DNA from: Branchiostoma floridae
Taxonomy: Eukaryota > Chordata > Leptocardii > Amphioxiformes > Branchiostomatidae
DNA length: 60,000 bases
Assembly (NCBI RefSeq): GCF_000003815.2
Contig: NC_049992.1
Location: 9,923,407 to 9,983,406 of the forward strand
Direction of reading: 5' to 3'
The position numbers and the translations under genes were made by a program. Shown piece after piece: positions 1-9,815 of this stretch; the stretch's first letter is position 1; the number at the start of each line of letters is the position of its first letter. The notes below the pieces were generated by a model that was not told where the DNA came from, did no database searches, and worked only from the letters and a program-made list of their open reading frames with translations.

Positions 1-441
1 GTAGACGGGTAGTCGACGTACGGGGTTATGCCACACCGTGCATACCTTGACATACCCTTTCTTTGGCTGGCGCCAGGTTTCCCTTCCGGGTGAATGATGT
101 AAATCCCCGTATTGTATGGCTGAAACGAGACAAAGTATACATACTAGGATAGAATACAGCAAAGGCATTGTATGAACACGTAGGAGTCGGGTAATTCTAT
201 AAAAGGTCTTTATAGGGTAAGCACAAATCAATCATTAGATCTCGTTTGAAAGCACAAGACAATGAAGTTTTTACTAGGGCAACTATTGACATGGGCCTTT
301 CACACATGTACATACATTAAAAAATGTGCACTTCATTCATCGTAAATCATCACTAAGTATAAGTATGCAAACTTGGATGATTATATACCGTGCATTTGGT
401 GTGTTATTAAGTTCGAAACCTCTACAACGTTTACATTACAG
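1..441. other. No gene seen; probably dipeptidase intron
   Basis: The exon expected upstream (family motif TLTHNCNTPW) is not present in any frame here, so this stretch is most likely the 3' part of an intron. Confidence 0.5.
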
Positions 442-508
442 GGCTGACAGCTCACTAGAGACAGGGAAAGCTAATCCAGAACATAACGGACTCACGGACT
501 TCGGAAAG
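442..508 (+). CDS. DPEP: Dipeptidase exon a (WADSS...LTDFGK)
   Basis: The acceptor is acag ending at 441 and the donor is gt at 509. The exon opens with one base that completes a codon begun in an exon outside the window (Trp is expected from the family), then reads [22 protein letters not shown]. It ends in phase 0, which matches the next exon. The family motif LTxFG directly precedes the [13 protein letters not shown] helix, so the order is right. Confidence 0.82.
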
Positions 509-3500
509 GTGAGACCATCCTTTTACTGACTCCTCATCTACGTAAGGTGTGAATCCTCTTCTGAACCAGAAGGGCATCATGTACCCACTATTGTTCTTCT
601 TTTTACCAAAGACGGATGAAAACGAATCGTTTCAACCAAAGACGGATGAAAACGAATCGTTTCAAAGATTCTTTATTTTACACAATCTTTTTTGCGTTTG
701 AACAGACGAGGACAATGTGGCACTGCTCTCAAGTTAGTAACTTATTTTAACTGTGCCACATACAAAGTACAGACAGAAGGTAAAGAGTATTTACCTCCCC
801 AAACGAAGTCAGCTACCACATCGGTGAAGGGAGGAAGGTTGTATTGAGTGCCTTTCCGAAGGGCACAACGTCGGTGGCACTGCGAGTATCGAACTCGGGA
901 CCTGGGGATTCCGACCCCAACACTCCACCAGTTTCGCCACACACGACGCCATAATATCAATGATTCAAAGATTGAAAATTTCAGTCTCGCGTAAAGACCT
1001 GGGTTAGAGTTAGTAAAGATTTCTTTCTTAATTTGTTTATTAAGATTTACCTCTCAAGTGGAAGAGGCGAGGAAACAGGTGGGGACACCTTCACTAGCCC
1101 TCGTCCCGGCATAAAAATATAATGGATAAAGATTGAAATACTTGTTTCATATCTCATGTTGTCCCCCAGCTCGTGGTGCAGGAGGTAAACCGGCTGGGCA
1201 TGATGGTGGACCTGTCTCACGTGTCCTTTAAGACGATGCACGACGCGCTGGACGTGACGCTGGCTCCCGTCATCTTCAGCCACTCCTCGGCTTACGCGCT
1301 CTGCAACCACACCAGGAACGTGCCGGACGACGTGCTGGAGAGGATGGTGGGTCTTTGAAAATAACGCTTGGGTTTGGCCAAATAAAGTAGTAGAGAAGTG
1401 TCTTATTGGACATAAAATGGGTAAATGATGATTACCTTTCAATCAACCATCAAAGAATAAGACAGCTTTAAACATAGGCGATAGGCCAAGGAATTATCGT
1501 TGCCAGTGCTGAACTGCTGGGTGGGTGTTCCGAGTGTGACCCAAGATGAAATACTCGGGACCACCCGAGTGGGTGCCGAATGTCAGCAAGTTTCGAGCGA
1601 AGACAACTAAAGTTTGGCGAAGCCGACCAGCACCGGTACCAGAAGTTCGGCGGAGACTCATGCATAGTGGGTTGCCATTATCTGATGGCTTGGTCCGTTG
1701 CTCAACAGCAATTCTTCCGTGGCATACTGCCATGCTTTCAACTTTCCCCAGTCTTATCTGATAGATTTACGCGAGCTGTTGCTCATGTTCTGAATGTTCC
1801 AAAAATAGCACCAATGTTCCACAGGGCACCCTTATGGGTCCTCTTCTATGCGCATAATTTGTGCTGATGCCTGATTGTTGAAAACAGAAATCTCGAAACA
1901 TCCTGAGATTTCAACATCGCCAATTATTTCTTTGTTATCGTGTATGACACGTATTTTACAATAATTGCTACCTTCATCTTGGAACTGAATAGGTAGATAA
2001 CTTTAAAAAAAAACTTTGCTTTTAGACATGGGAATCTTCTTAAGGAGCACAAAGATGAGAAATTTCTTTTTCATCCTTAAGCTTTTCTTTCTTCTTCAGA
2101 AAGACAACAAGGGAGTTGTAATGGTTAACTTCTACAACCCGTATGTGAACTGTGGTCCGAACAAGACTCCTGTCACCAACATCTCCCACGTGGCAGGTAC
2201 TGATCTAAGAACTTTGTCCAACTTCTGACACACAACATTTGAAAAATGCATTTCAAATAACCCAATGTTAACGATGATCAGACGAACAGAAACACTAATA
2301 TTTGTCTTACATCACTCCTTTAATCGCCCTTTTAATGTTTTATTGAGTGATTTCTTTTTCCAATGTTTAGTGTCAAGGTAGGTAGTGTCAATTGGTTTAA
2401 CAGGGTGGCAGATACAGGATTGAACGGTCACGATTTCGATTCCTGATGTGTCTCTACCAAAAATCACTTAACATGGCTTTCCTAACTCTATTCAGATGTA
2501 CTGTAACAATGGGGTTCAAATACTGCCAAAACGTCTGTTGGCCTTTGTAGCGTAGTGTTTTGCATTGCTGGGTTTTTGTGATCTGGCAAAAAATCTGGAC
2601 CGTATTCGGCGTGTGTTCGAATCCCGGGGAGTCAGGATATTGTTTCTTTCTGTTTCTACCCCTTTCTTACAGTACCTAACTTTGGGTGCGGTGATATAAA
2701 GTACACGTCGCTGGTTGAAGAAAAGGGATCGGTCCTTCTAATACCGTTCCAAGGGCGCAGTGGATTAAACCAACCAAACCCATTGCCCCTACGGCCTTTA
2801 AACCTTTACATTGCCTACCTCCCAACTTCTCTGATAGACCTTTAAAAAGAGATATATATCTATGATCATGACATTATTTTAAAGGGATAAATGGATATGA
2901 CGTTGTATTTTACAGACCACTGTGACTACATACGGCGGGTGGCAGGAGAGGACTATGTGGGAATAGGAGCTGACTATGACGGAGTTAACGAGTATGTACC
3001 ACGCTCTGGTTGAAAAAAAAAAAACCCTGCTCAAAACAAAATAATAGTTTCGGCCTTGTGTTGAGCTGACAGAAAGGTCTACGTTGTCCAATGGTAGCCT
3101 TTAATCCAGCCTTGTTAGGTTTATATAGCTACCATACTTTCGGGATAGCAACCGCAGAAAGAGGACTAAAACATTACTGGATTCTAAGCTAGTCCAATCG
3201 TTGATTATGTAACCTATATCAGTTGTTTAAAAATATAGGGATATCAAGTTAACGAATAGTGATTTCAAACAAATTTTCAAAATATTTCAGTTATCTTCAA
3301 AATTTTGCACCGTCCATTGACTTGATATCCCGTTTTTTAAAACAACGGATATAGGTTACCCCGCAGATCAAGGTGAACTAGGCGTTCACTACGATAGATA
3401 ACTAACTACTGACAGTCACTTTAAAACTATGCCATTAGCATTTTAGCGCCAGGAGAGTAGCTGTAACAACCTTTCATAATGCATAATCCACACGTTTCAT

Positions 3501-4238
3501 TGTTGATGTATCGCCAAACTTACCTCGGCACCTGACCGACAAAACAAAACACGTGCACGAACATATATATAGTTAGGCATACAGGACCTATGATCGTGTT
3601 GCCACGAAACTACATACACACACACACAGTCAGTAACTTATCTTTTTATTTAGAGTGCCAGTAGGCCTCAAAGACGTCTCCAAGTACCCCAACTTGATTG
3701 AGGAGTTGATCGTCCGCGGCTGGACGGACGACCAGATTAAGAAACTGCTGGGACTGAACATCATGCGTGTCATGGATAAAGCGGCAGAGGTCAGTTCAAC
3801 AAGATATTTGCCATTTCTGAAATTGTTTATTAATCAATAAAGATTGCTTAATTTATTACACATTTTTTATGTCCGTCGCATTGCTCTTTCTAGCTCTCTG
3901 GGGTTAAGGTTAAAAGTGTTCGCCCACGATCGCGAATGCTTTATATTTCTGAAAGTACATAATAGTAGATTTCACAGTAGGACAGATCTATCAATGAATA
4001 TATTGTGATATATACTAGTAACCCCTTTTACGTCACTGCACATTCTCTGTGATACGTTGAAGTAAAAGCATTATTACTAATTAATTAGAGATTGTCTGTT
4101 TTACCCTTCATGTCATCCTCTATGTCATGTTTCCCCCATCAGGTCGGCCGGATGCTTCGTGAAACCATGGAGCCCTTAGATGACATCATACCTGAGCAGG
4201 ATGTGGCTAACCAAGCGTGTAGGACAGTTCGGACTTAG
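442..4238 (+). CDS. DPEP: Membrane dipeptidase (renal dipeptidase, peptidase family M19), 3' part of the gene, six exons
   Basis: Zinc-dependent dipeptidase; family members hydrolyse dipeptides (and leukotriene D4 or cystinyl-glycine in vertebrates) at the cell surface or outside the cell. Six exons can be joined in one frame with GT-AG introns: 442-508, 1170-1346, 2100-2196, 2916-2991, 3654-3789 and 4143-4238. Family motifs in order are [42 protein letters not shown] (in exon 1170-1346; the His of FSHSSA is a zinc ligand by family knowledge), [12 protein letters not shown], then ADHCDYI, whose codons cross an exon junction and whose His matches the second C-terminal zinc ligand, then GIGADYDGV and [11 protein letters not shown]. 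The N-terminal half with the signal peptide and the remaining metal ligands lies left of the window. The protein stops at ACRTVRT, a few residues after the conserved Cys, so no C-terminal GPI-anchor signal is seen. Which DPEP paralogue it matches cannot be decided from this part. Confidence 0.93.
605..664. repeat. Perfect 30-bp tandem duplication
   Basis: Two identical 30-bp units, 605-634 and 635-664, beginning accaaagacgg and ending cgtttca. They lie in a dipeptidase intron. Identity implies a recent duplication. Confidence 0.9.
770..955 (-). mobile_element. tRNA-derived SINE, copy 1 (minus strand)
   Basis: Read on the minus strand, a tRNA-like head near 951-873 has an A-box-like GGCGAAACTGGTGG, an anticodon-like stem-loop and a B box GAGTTCGATACTC. 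It is followed by a body containing TTGTGCCCTTCGGAAAGGCAC. The same body order occurs at 37917-38110 and 59471-59745, which marks a dispersed SINE rather than a lone tRNA gene. The T stem has a mismatch and position 33 is not T, so a working tRNA is unlikely. Confidence 0.65.
1170..1346 (+). CDS. DPEP: Dipeptidase exon b ([20 protein letters not shown])
   Basis: A pyrimidine-rich acceptor ends in cccccag at 1169; the donor gtgggt starts at 1347. It encodes 59 whole codons from [19 protein letters not shown] to VPDDVLERM. The signature around SHSSA carries a zinc-binding His in this family. GC content is clearly higher than in the flanking introns. Confidence 0.93.
2100..2196 (+). CDS. DPEP: Dipeptidase exon c ([12 protein letters not shown])
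   Basis: The acceptor cttcttcag ends at 2099 and the donor gtactg starts at 2197. It encodes [32 protein letters not shown] plus the first base of an Asp codon. MVNFYN is a conserved strand of the dipeptidase barrel. Confidence 0.92.
2530..2700 (+). mobile_element. Possible tRNA-derived SINE head
   Basis: It has an A-box-like stretch (tagcgtagtg) and a good B box (GTTCGAATCCC) about 75 bases apart, within a dipeptidase intron. The body does not match the other SINEs here. Head only; weak. Confidence 0.35.
2916..2991 (+). CDS. DPEP: Dipeptidase exon d ([15 protein letters not shown])
   Basis: The acceptor ttttacag ends at 2915 and the donor gtatgt starts at 2992. It completes [26 protein letters not shown]. 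The His of ADH and the Asp of ADYDG match active-site residues of family M19. The exon ends two bases into a codon, which exon e completes. Confidence 0.91.
3188..3383. mobile_element. MITE family A (TAACGCTAGTTCACC ends), copy 1
   Basis: A near full-length inverted repeat in a dipeptidase intron. The right end reads aacggatataggttacccc then aaggtgaactag, the reverse complement of the left-end consensus. The left end is decayed. Further copies lie at 12796-12958, 15374-15478, 21307-21520, 27939-28114 and 33163-33378. Confidence 0.8.
3654..3789 (+). CDS. DPEP: Dipeptidase exon e ([11 protein letters not shown])
   Basis: The acceptor tatttag ends at 3653 and the donor gtcagt starts at 3790. 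It encodes the conserved [18 protein letters not shown] and a helix ending [11 protein letters not shown]. It ends in phase 0. Confidence 0.93.
4143..4238 (+). CDS. DPEP: Dipeptidase last coding exon
   Basis: The acceptor cccatcag ends at 4142. It reads [31 protein letters not shown] and a TAG stop at 4236-4238. IPxxxxxxxxCRT matches the conserved C-terminal Cys region of dipeptidases. There is no hydrophobic tail after it, unlike GPI-anchored vertebrate forms. Confidence 0.88.
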   Translation, partial: VGRMLRETMEPLDDIIPEQDVANQACRTVRT

Positions 4239-5225
4239 AGATGGGACATAACACTGATTTAGACAACACGATGCACAACAATAGACCGATCCCTATACTG
4301 TCCATCAGAATTAGGCATCATTCAGCCAATGAGATATATAACGGCAATTGTCGGTTTGACCAATGAGATAATGACTACATGTCCGTCAAATACTGGCATT
4401 TTATTTTTCTACTTAAGTACTTTGTACTGCTGTTGTTTGGTTAGAAGTGGGGTTATGATATCGGATTATCTATTACATGCTAATTTCCAAGCCAATGCTG
4501 ATGTGAACGAAAACAACGTTTCCTGAGAGATGGGTTTCTCCCGAGTGAAGCCTGGCGGACAGAAAACGTTGTAATATTTCACCCCAGCATCTGCTTCAAA
4601 TTCGAGATGTTGAAAATGCCTTCTTCTGACAGAGCGGCCCTTAAGACTTGGCTGAATTTAATAGCAGCTGGCACTTGAAATACCGTAACTAAAGAAATAG
4701 CAAAGCATTGTAAACTGAACTGTTTGTAAGTGATACAGAAATGTACATATTGCGCTTCGTTCATTGTGCGTATGGTGTATATGACTATTCTACCAAGCTG
4801 AAGTTAGCAGTCCGTTAAGCAGCCGATTTTAGTCTAGAAGGATGCTAGGATCCGATTGGACCGCACCGACGCAATTGTTGGTTCAACAAGAGACCGCATA
4901 CGAGCGCCCCCTGTCGGAGTTGATTCTAGACAACTTACTTTCTTACTGGCGTTTATGTCGTGTTTCCATCTTGAAATAACCGAATAAGGTACCTTGTACA
5001 AATAACGTAATAACAGACATCACATGATTGTGTGAAGTTCACAAACTTAAAGATTTCACTTCACAAAAGGAGTAAATGTACATTTACACATTTTCATTGA
5101 TTAGCACCTTTGCTCAGGGGGCTGAGAAAAAAGCGTATTATAAAATCATTGATTGCCACTCCATATTGTAGTTTTCCCACAAATGATCTAAAAGCCTTGA
5201 ATGAATAAAGTTCAAAGAGCACAGC
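4239..5225 (+). other. Probable 3' UTR of the dipeptidase gene
   Basis: There is no coding signal in this stretch. AATAAA at 5204-5209 is the first plausible poly(A) signal I noticed after the stop, which would give a 3' UTR of about 1 kb. The 3' end is inferred only. Confidence 0.35.
5204..5209 (+). promoter_or_regulatory. Candidate poly(A) signal AATAAA for the dipeptidase gene
   Basis: A canonical hexamer about 970 bases downstream of the TAG stop. In AT-rich DNA the hexamer is common, so the assignment is tentative. Confidence 0.3.
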
Positions 5226-5465
5226 TAAAACTATTAAATGCATGTTACCCAGCTGTACGTCCCTTTAAGTTACTACGTAGAGATCTCTCAGCTGTCACGT
5301 AAATACTGATTTACCTGTTCTAAAAGTGGCTACAAAAACAACACAACAAAGACAGTATAACGAGAAGCTAGATAGTACAAACGCAAAATGCCTATTTTAC
5401 AATTCATAGCCCTTGTCGCGAACATGCCAATGAACTTACTAATTAACTAGAGTTCGGCGACCTCA

Positions 5466-6517
5466 TACCTCCATGAAAATTTAGAGCTTTCGTAAATTTC
5501 ATGCAATTGACTAACACATTAACATAATTTATGCATGGTGTTGTTCATCATTGACTAACGTACACATGTCACAATTATAAAATTCCCATCATCAATCATA
5601 AAGCGGTTTTGAATTTTTACATAAATTATGCAAATAAGTTCCTTATTACCATTTTTGGTATCTGCTTATATTCCACCCATCATAATTAACATGTGTTACA
5701 TTTATTGAAGTCCAGTTATTCAAAACAATGGAATTATACAATTTCCTCATCAATCATGCAAATTAAGTCCTCATTTGCATAAAATGCATATCATTTTAAA
5801 CATCTTTGCCCAAGCTACCTGCATACTTAAAATGCAGGCAATCCGTCGTTCCTTTCTGCAGTTATCCTCTTTGGAATGTCTTGACAAAAATGCCCCTGCA
5901 GTTCCACAATTAAATGTTAGGGGACTGAAACTTGCCCCACTTTGTCATGACGCTAAAAGCTATCTACCATTCAAATGTCAAGACCATAGCACATCCGGGA
6001 CAAGAGATACATTGAAAAAACTGCTATGATAGAATATTCTCATTAATTATGCAAATGTACTCCTATTTTGCATAATTAGTATCTTATCTTGTACAACATT
6101 GTCTAAGGTACCTACATACCAAAAATCATGAAAATCCGTTGTTCCCTTCTTGAGTTATCCTCGTCAGAAGTTTTTGACAAAAATGCCCCTGCTATCCCAA
6201 AACTAGACGCTAGGGGGCCCAAACTTATGTCATTTGTTCCCGAGCACAAGAGCTATCTAATACTCAAAAATCGTGACCATAGCATGTTCAGAACACCGAG
6301 ATAGCAAAACTGGAAGTTGCCCTGTAGTACCAAGGGGAGTCGCTAGGGGGTCCAAAATCTAATCATTTCCAGCTTTCATCAGACACTACCAACACACAAA
6401 GTACGAAAGCAATCCGCCCAACCGTTCATGAGTTATTTTGTTTACACACACACAGACAGACAGACAGACAGACAAACGCGGGGTAAAATATAACCTCCAT
6501 GACATTTCATGGAGGTA
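5466..6517. mobile_element. 1.05-kb non-autonomous element with TACCTCCATGAAA inverted ends
   Basis: It starts TACCTCCATGAAA (5466-5478) and ends TTTCATGGAGGTA (6505-6517), perfect 13-bp terminal inverted repeats. Inside are two diverged direct copies of about 290 bp (near 5750-6030 and 6030-6320, both with gacaaaaatgcccctgc), AT-rich runs with TTATGCAAAT, and a CA/CAGA microsatellite (6445-6475) near the right end. There is no coding capacity. Confidence 0.72.
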
Positions 6518-8199
6518 ATAAAAGGAGTGAAATCATAAGGTGAAAGAGCACATAAAGGGTTTGGCAAGTAACAAGTGCAGGGGTCCGGCCTTCTGTGTTA
6601 CAGTACCAGGGGATTGAACCAGACTACAAACCTTACCTCGACAAATGAATGGAAAAACATAGGAGGAAGGTAGTGCGGTCCAGAAAGATGCCTACCTCCA
6701 TGGAGAGGGTTCTAAAGTGTCAAGTCAAAATCGTATACGGCATTCATATCCGTACAAGGTGCTCAAGGTCAAACCCACAGAGGGGCGTGATCATGTCTTT
6801 TACAATACTTGAACATTAAAACCCTTCAAAGTTGGGTAATTTTGATCATTGAGAAATAACAGAGACCAATCAATGGGAGAAGGAGATAGCAGAACTCTAA
6901 CTCCACCGGCCCTGATCAGACCTGTATTTCGCAGTTCTTTTGGACTCGTGTCGTGTGCAAAGTAACCACCATGCCTCGGAGCTTTGCTCTGGCGTTCCCC
7001 TCGCCGGCACTATGTATTTAAGCCCCCATGGGGATGAGGGGCCCTGGTGTTGTTACAAGCCAAAATGTACATTGTCTGCTATTGAAAGCCTTGAGTATTT
7101 TTCATCCCGGGCAAGTTGCCCGCACCAGCACCATAGTCCTATAACAAGGCATATAATTTGGGTGTCCATACCCGGACTCTGGTGGTGTACAATAGCCAAG
7201 GTTTGCACACACGTTGCCGAAGTTACTAAGTTGGTGTTGATGTACAGTAAAAGATATGATCATTAAACTCTCTATGATCTTGACCTCTGAGCACATCATA
7301 TGGAATCGAAAACAGCACACGATCAAGACTTGGCTCCTCAGAACTCTCCTCCACAAAGATAAGTATCCTTTAGGACAACACGCTCCCCTACCTACGATTT
7401 TCCTTTGCTTTGTTGAGACAACGTTTGTCGTCCAGTTCCATCCCGGTGCTGTAACCCACAAGGCTGGAGCCCCTGCCCTGGTTACTCGCCTAACGTTTCC
7501 TGTTTTCTCCCCCCTTGCGATTTAACTCGTCAGCAAGTTGATTGACCTGTTTGCGAACAAGACTATAAATCATAAATTAGGCATTTTGTATTCTGTGCTA
7601 ATCTTACGTCTCGTTATGCTAGCTTTGTTAAATTGTTTTGTAATCATGTAAGAGGGGTAAAAATGCACTCTTTTGAAGAAATTGTTGTATCATTTTAAGC
7701 AAGATGTTATTGTTATGATTTTGCCATGTACATGCTCTGAGAAGTCACAGATAGCCCATCTGGTAACTGTAATTAGTCTGCTATTGTTGTGTGAGAACTG
7801 TTGACAATGTGTTATCCTTTGTATTGTCCTTTGATGAACTGAAGATGAAAAGAACAACAAAGCCAATAGCAGGTACATGTTATAATTAGTGTCATACATA
7901 GCTGTAGACAGTGTCTGGATCTGTGTCTGGGTTTTTGGAATAAAGAAAGCCGGGAATTGGAAGTTAGGACAGTTGGATAGAGGCTTCGGACAGAGAAGGA
8001 AGCACAGCTCACAGCTCCCGTGCGTGTCTAACGGCATGACTGTGTCCTGTGTGTGCTTTCTTAGTCCTGTAGTTTAAACGTTCCTCGTGCAGCATTCAAA
8101 GAACCTGGGGCCACAACATCGGCCCCCTTACAGGTAACTAATTATTTCCTTCGGGCCAACTTATCTGTGGTAAATTAAAGACATAAAAGTGACGCGTCC
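6518..8199. other. No gene or clear repeat seen
   Basis: Open frames of up to 119 codons exist on both strands here, but none has recognisable motifs or splice structure, and they overlap each other as random frames do. Confidence 0.5.
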
Positions 8200-9815
8200 G
8201 ACAGGTGCCTTTCCAAAGATACCATAGTTTGCCTATTTCGGACACTTTTCAAAAATCGACATTTTGGGTCGCGGTTACAGGGACTTGGCTATTAACAGGA
8301 ATAACTCGACAACAAAAAGAGCTATCCGAAAACGGATTGCAGCGTTCAACTCCTCGCCAAGAGACCTTTCCAAAGATACCAGGTATGAAATGTATGAACT
8401 TTATTGCACGACATTTGCACATGGTACAAAGTATGGCAACGAATATTACACAAAGTACAAAGATAGGTATAAAGAATAAGTCTTAACATCCTAAATAACA
8501 TAGTTTGCCTATTTCGGACACTTTTCAAAAATCGACATTTTGGGTTACTGTTATCGGTGCTTAACTTTAAACGGGAATAACTCGACAACAAAAAGAGCTA
8601 TCCGAAAACGAATTGCAGCGTTCAACTCCCCACCAAGAGACCTTTTCAAAGATACCAGAGTTTGCCTATTTCGGACACTTTTCAAAAATCGACATTTTGG
8701 GTTACAGTTATCGGTGCTTAACTTTAAACGGGAATAACTCGACAACAAAAAGAGCTGTCCGAAAACGGATTGCAGCGTTCAACTCCCCACCAAGACACCT
8801 TTCCAAAGATACCATAGTTTGCCTATTTCGGACACTTGTCAAAAATCGACATTTTGGGTCGCGGTTACAGGGACTTAACTTTAAACGGGAATAACTCGAC
8901 AACAAAAAGAGCTATCCGAAAACGGATTGCAGCGTTCAACTCCCCACCAAGAGACCTTTATACAGATACCATAGTTTGCCTATTTCGGACCCTTTTCAAA
9001 AATCGACATTTTGGGTTACTGTTATCGGTGCTTAACTATAAACGGGAATAACTCGACAACAAAAAGAGCTATCCGAAAACGGATTGCAGCGTTCAACTCC
9101 CCACCAAGAGACCTTTCCAATGGTACCATAGTTTGCCTATTTCGGACACTTTTCAAAAATCGCCATTTTGGGTCGCGGTTACAGGGACTTGACTAATAAT
9201 GGGAATTACTCGACAACAAAAAGAGCTATCTGAAAACGGATTGCAGCGTTCAACTCTCCACCAAGAGACCTTTCCACAGATACCATAGTTTGCCTATTTC
9301 GGACCCTTTTCAAAAATCGACATTTTGGGTTACTGTTATCGGTGCTTAACTATAAACGGGAATAACTCGACAACAAAAAGAGCTATCTGAAAACGGATTG
9401 CAGCGTTCAACTCTCCACCAAGAGACCTTTCCACAGATACCATAGTTTGCCTATTTCGGACCCTTTTCAAAAATCGACATTTTGGGTTACTGTTATCGGT
9501 GCTTAACTATAAACGGGAATAACTCGACAACAAAAAGAGCTATCCGAAAACGGATTGCAGCGTTCAACTCCCCACCAAGAGACCTTTCCAATGGTACCAT
9601 AGTTTGCCTATTTCGGACACTTTTCAAAAATCGCCATTTTGGGTCGCGGTTACAGGGACTTGACTAATAATGGGAATTACTCGACAACAAAAAGAGCTAT
9701 CTGAAAACGGATTGCAGCGTTCAACTCTCCACCAGGAGACCTTTCCACAGATACCATAGTTTGCCTATTTCGGACACTTTTTAAAAATTGACATTTTGGG
9801 TTACTGTTATCGGTT
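8200..9815. repeat. 157-bp satellite array with 471-bp higher-order repeat
   Basis: The landmark catagtttgcctatttcgg recurs at 8223, 8499, (8656), 8813, 8970, 9127, 9284, 9441, 9598 and 9755. After the first interval the spacing is exactly 157 bp. Block 8970-9440 is repeated almost unchanged at 9441-9911, a three-monomer (471-bp) higher-order unit. The first interval is 276 bp because foreign sequence sits at about 8383-8498. The open frames running through the monomers are by-products of the repeat; 157 is not a multiple of 3. Confidence 0.95.
8383..8498. mobile_element. Insertion of about 116 bp inside a satellite monomer
   Basis: This sequence breaks the monomer register. It contains gaactttattgcacgac followed by tggtacaaagtatggc, and the same two blocks in the same order occur near 30118-30180 and 53963-54006. 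It is probably a fragment of a dispersed retroelement tail. Confidence 0.5.

Noticed and set aside
873-951. A working tRNA gene on the minus strand
   Set aside because: Mismatch in the T stem, unusual position 33, and a SINE body directly follows.
7102-7525. Overlapping 119- and 89-codon frames on opposite strands
   Set aside because: Neither has motifs or splice context; mutual overlap is typical of chance frames.
8205-9667. Many 60-93 codon open frames on both strands repeating NGNNSTTKRAIRKRI
   Set aside because: They are translations of the 157-bp satellite. The unit is not a multiple of 3 and all frames are equally open, so no coding selection is visible.
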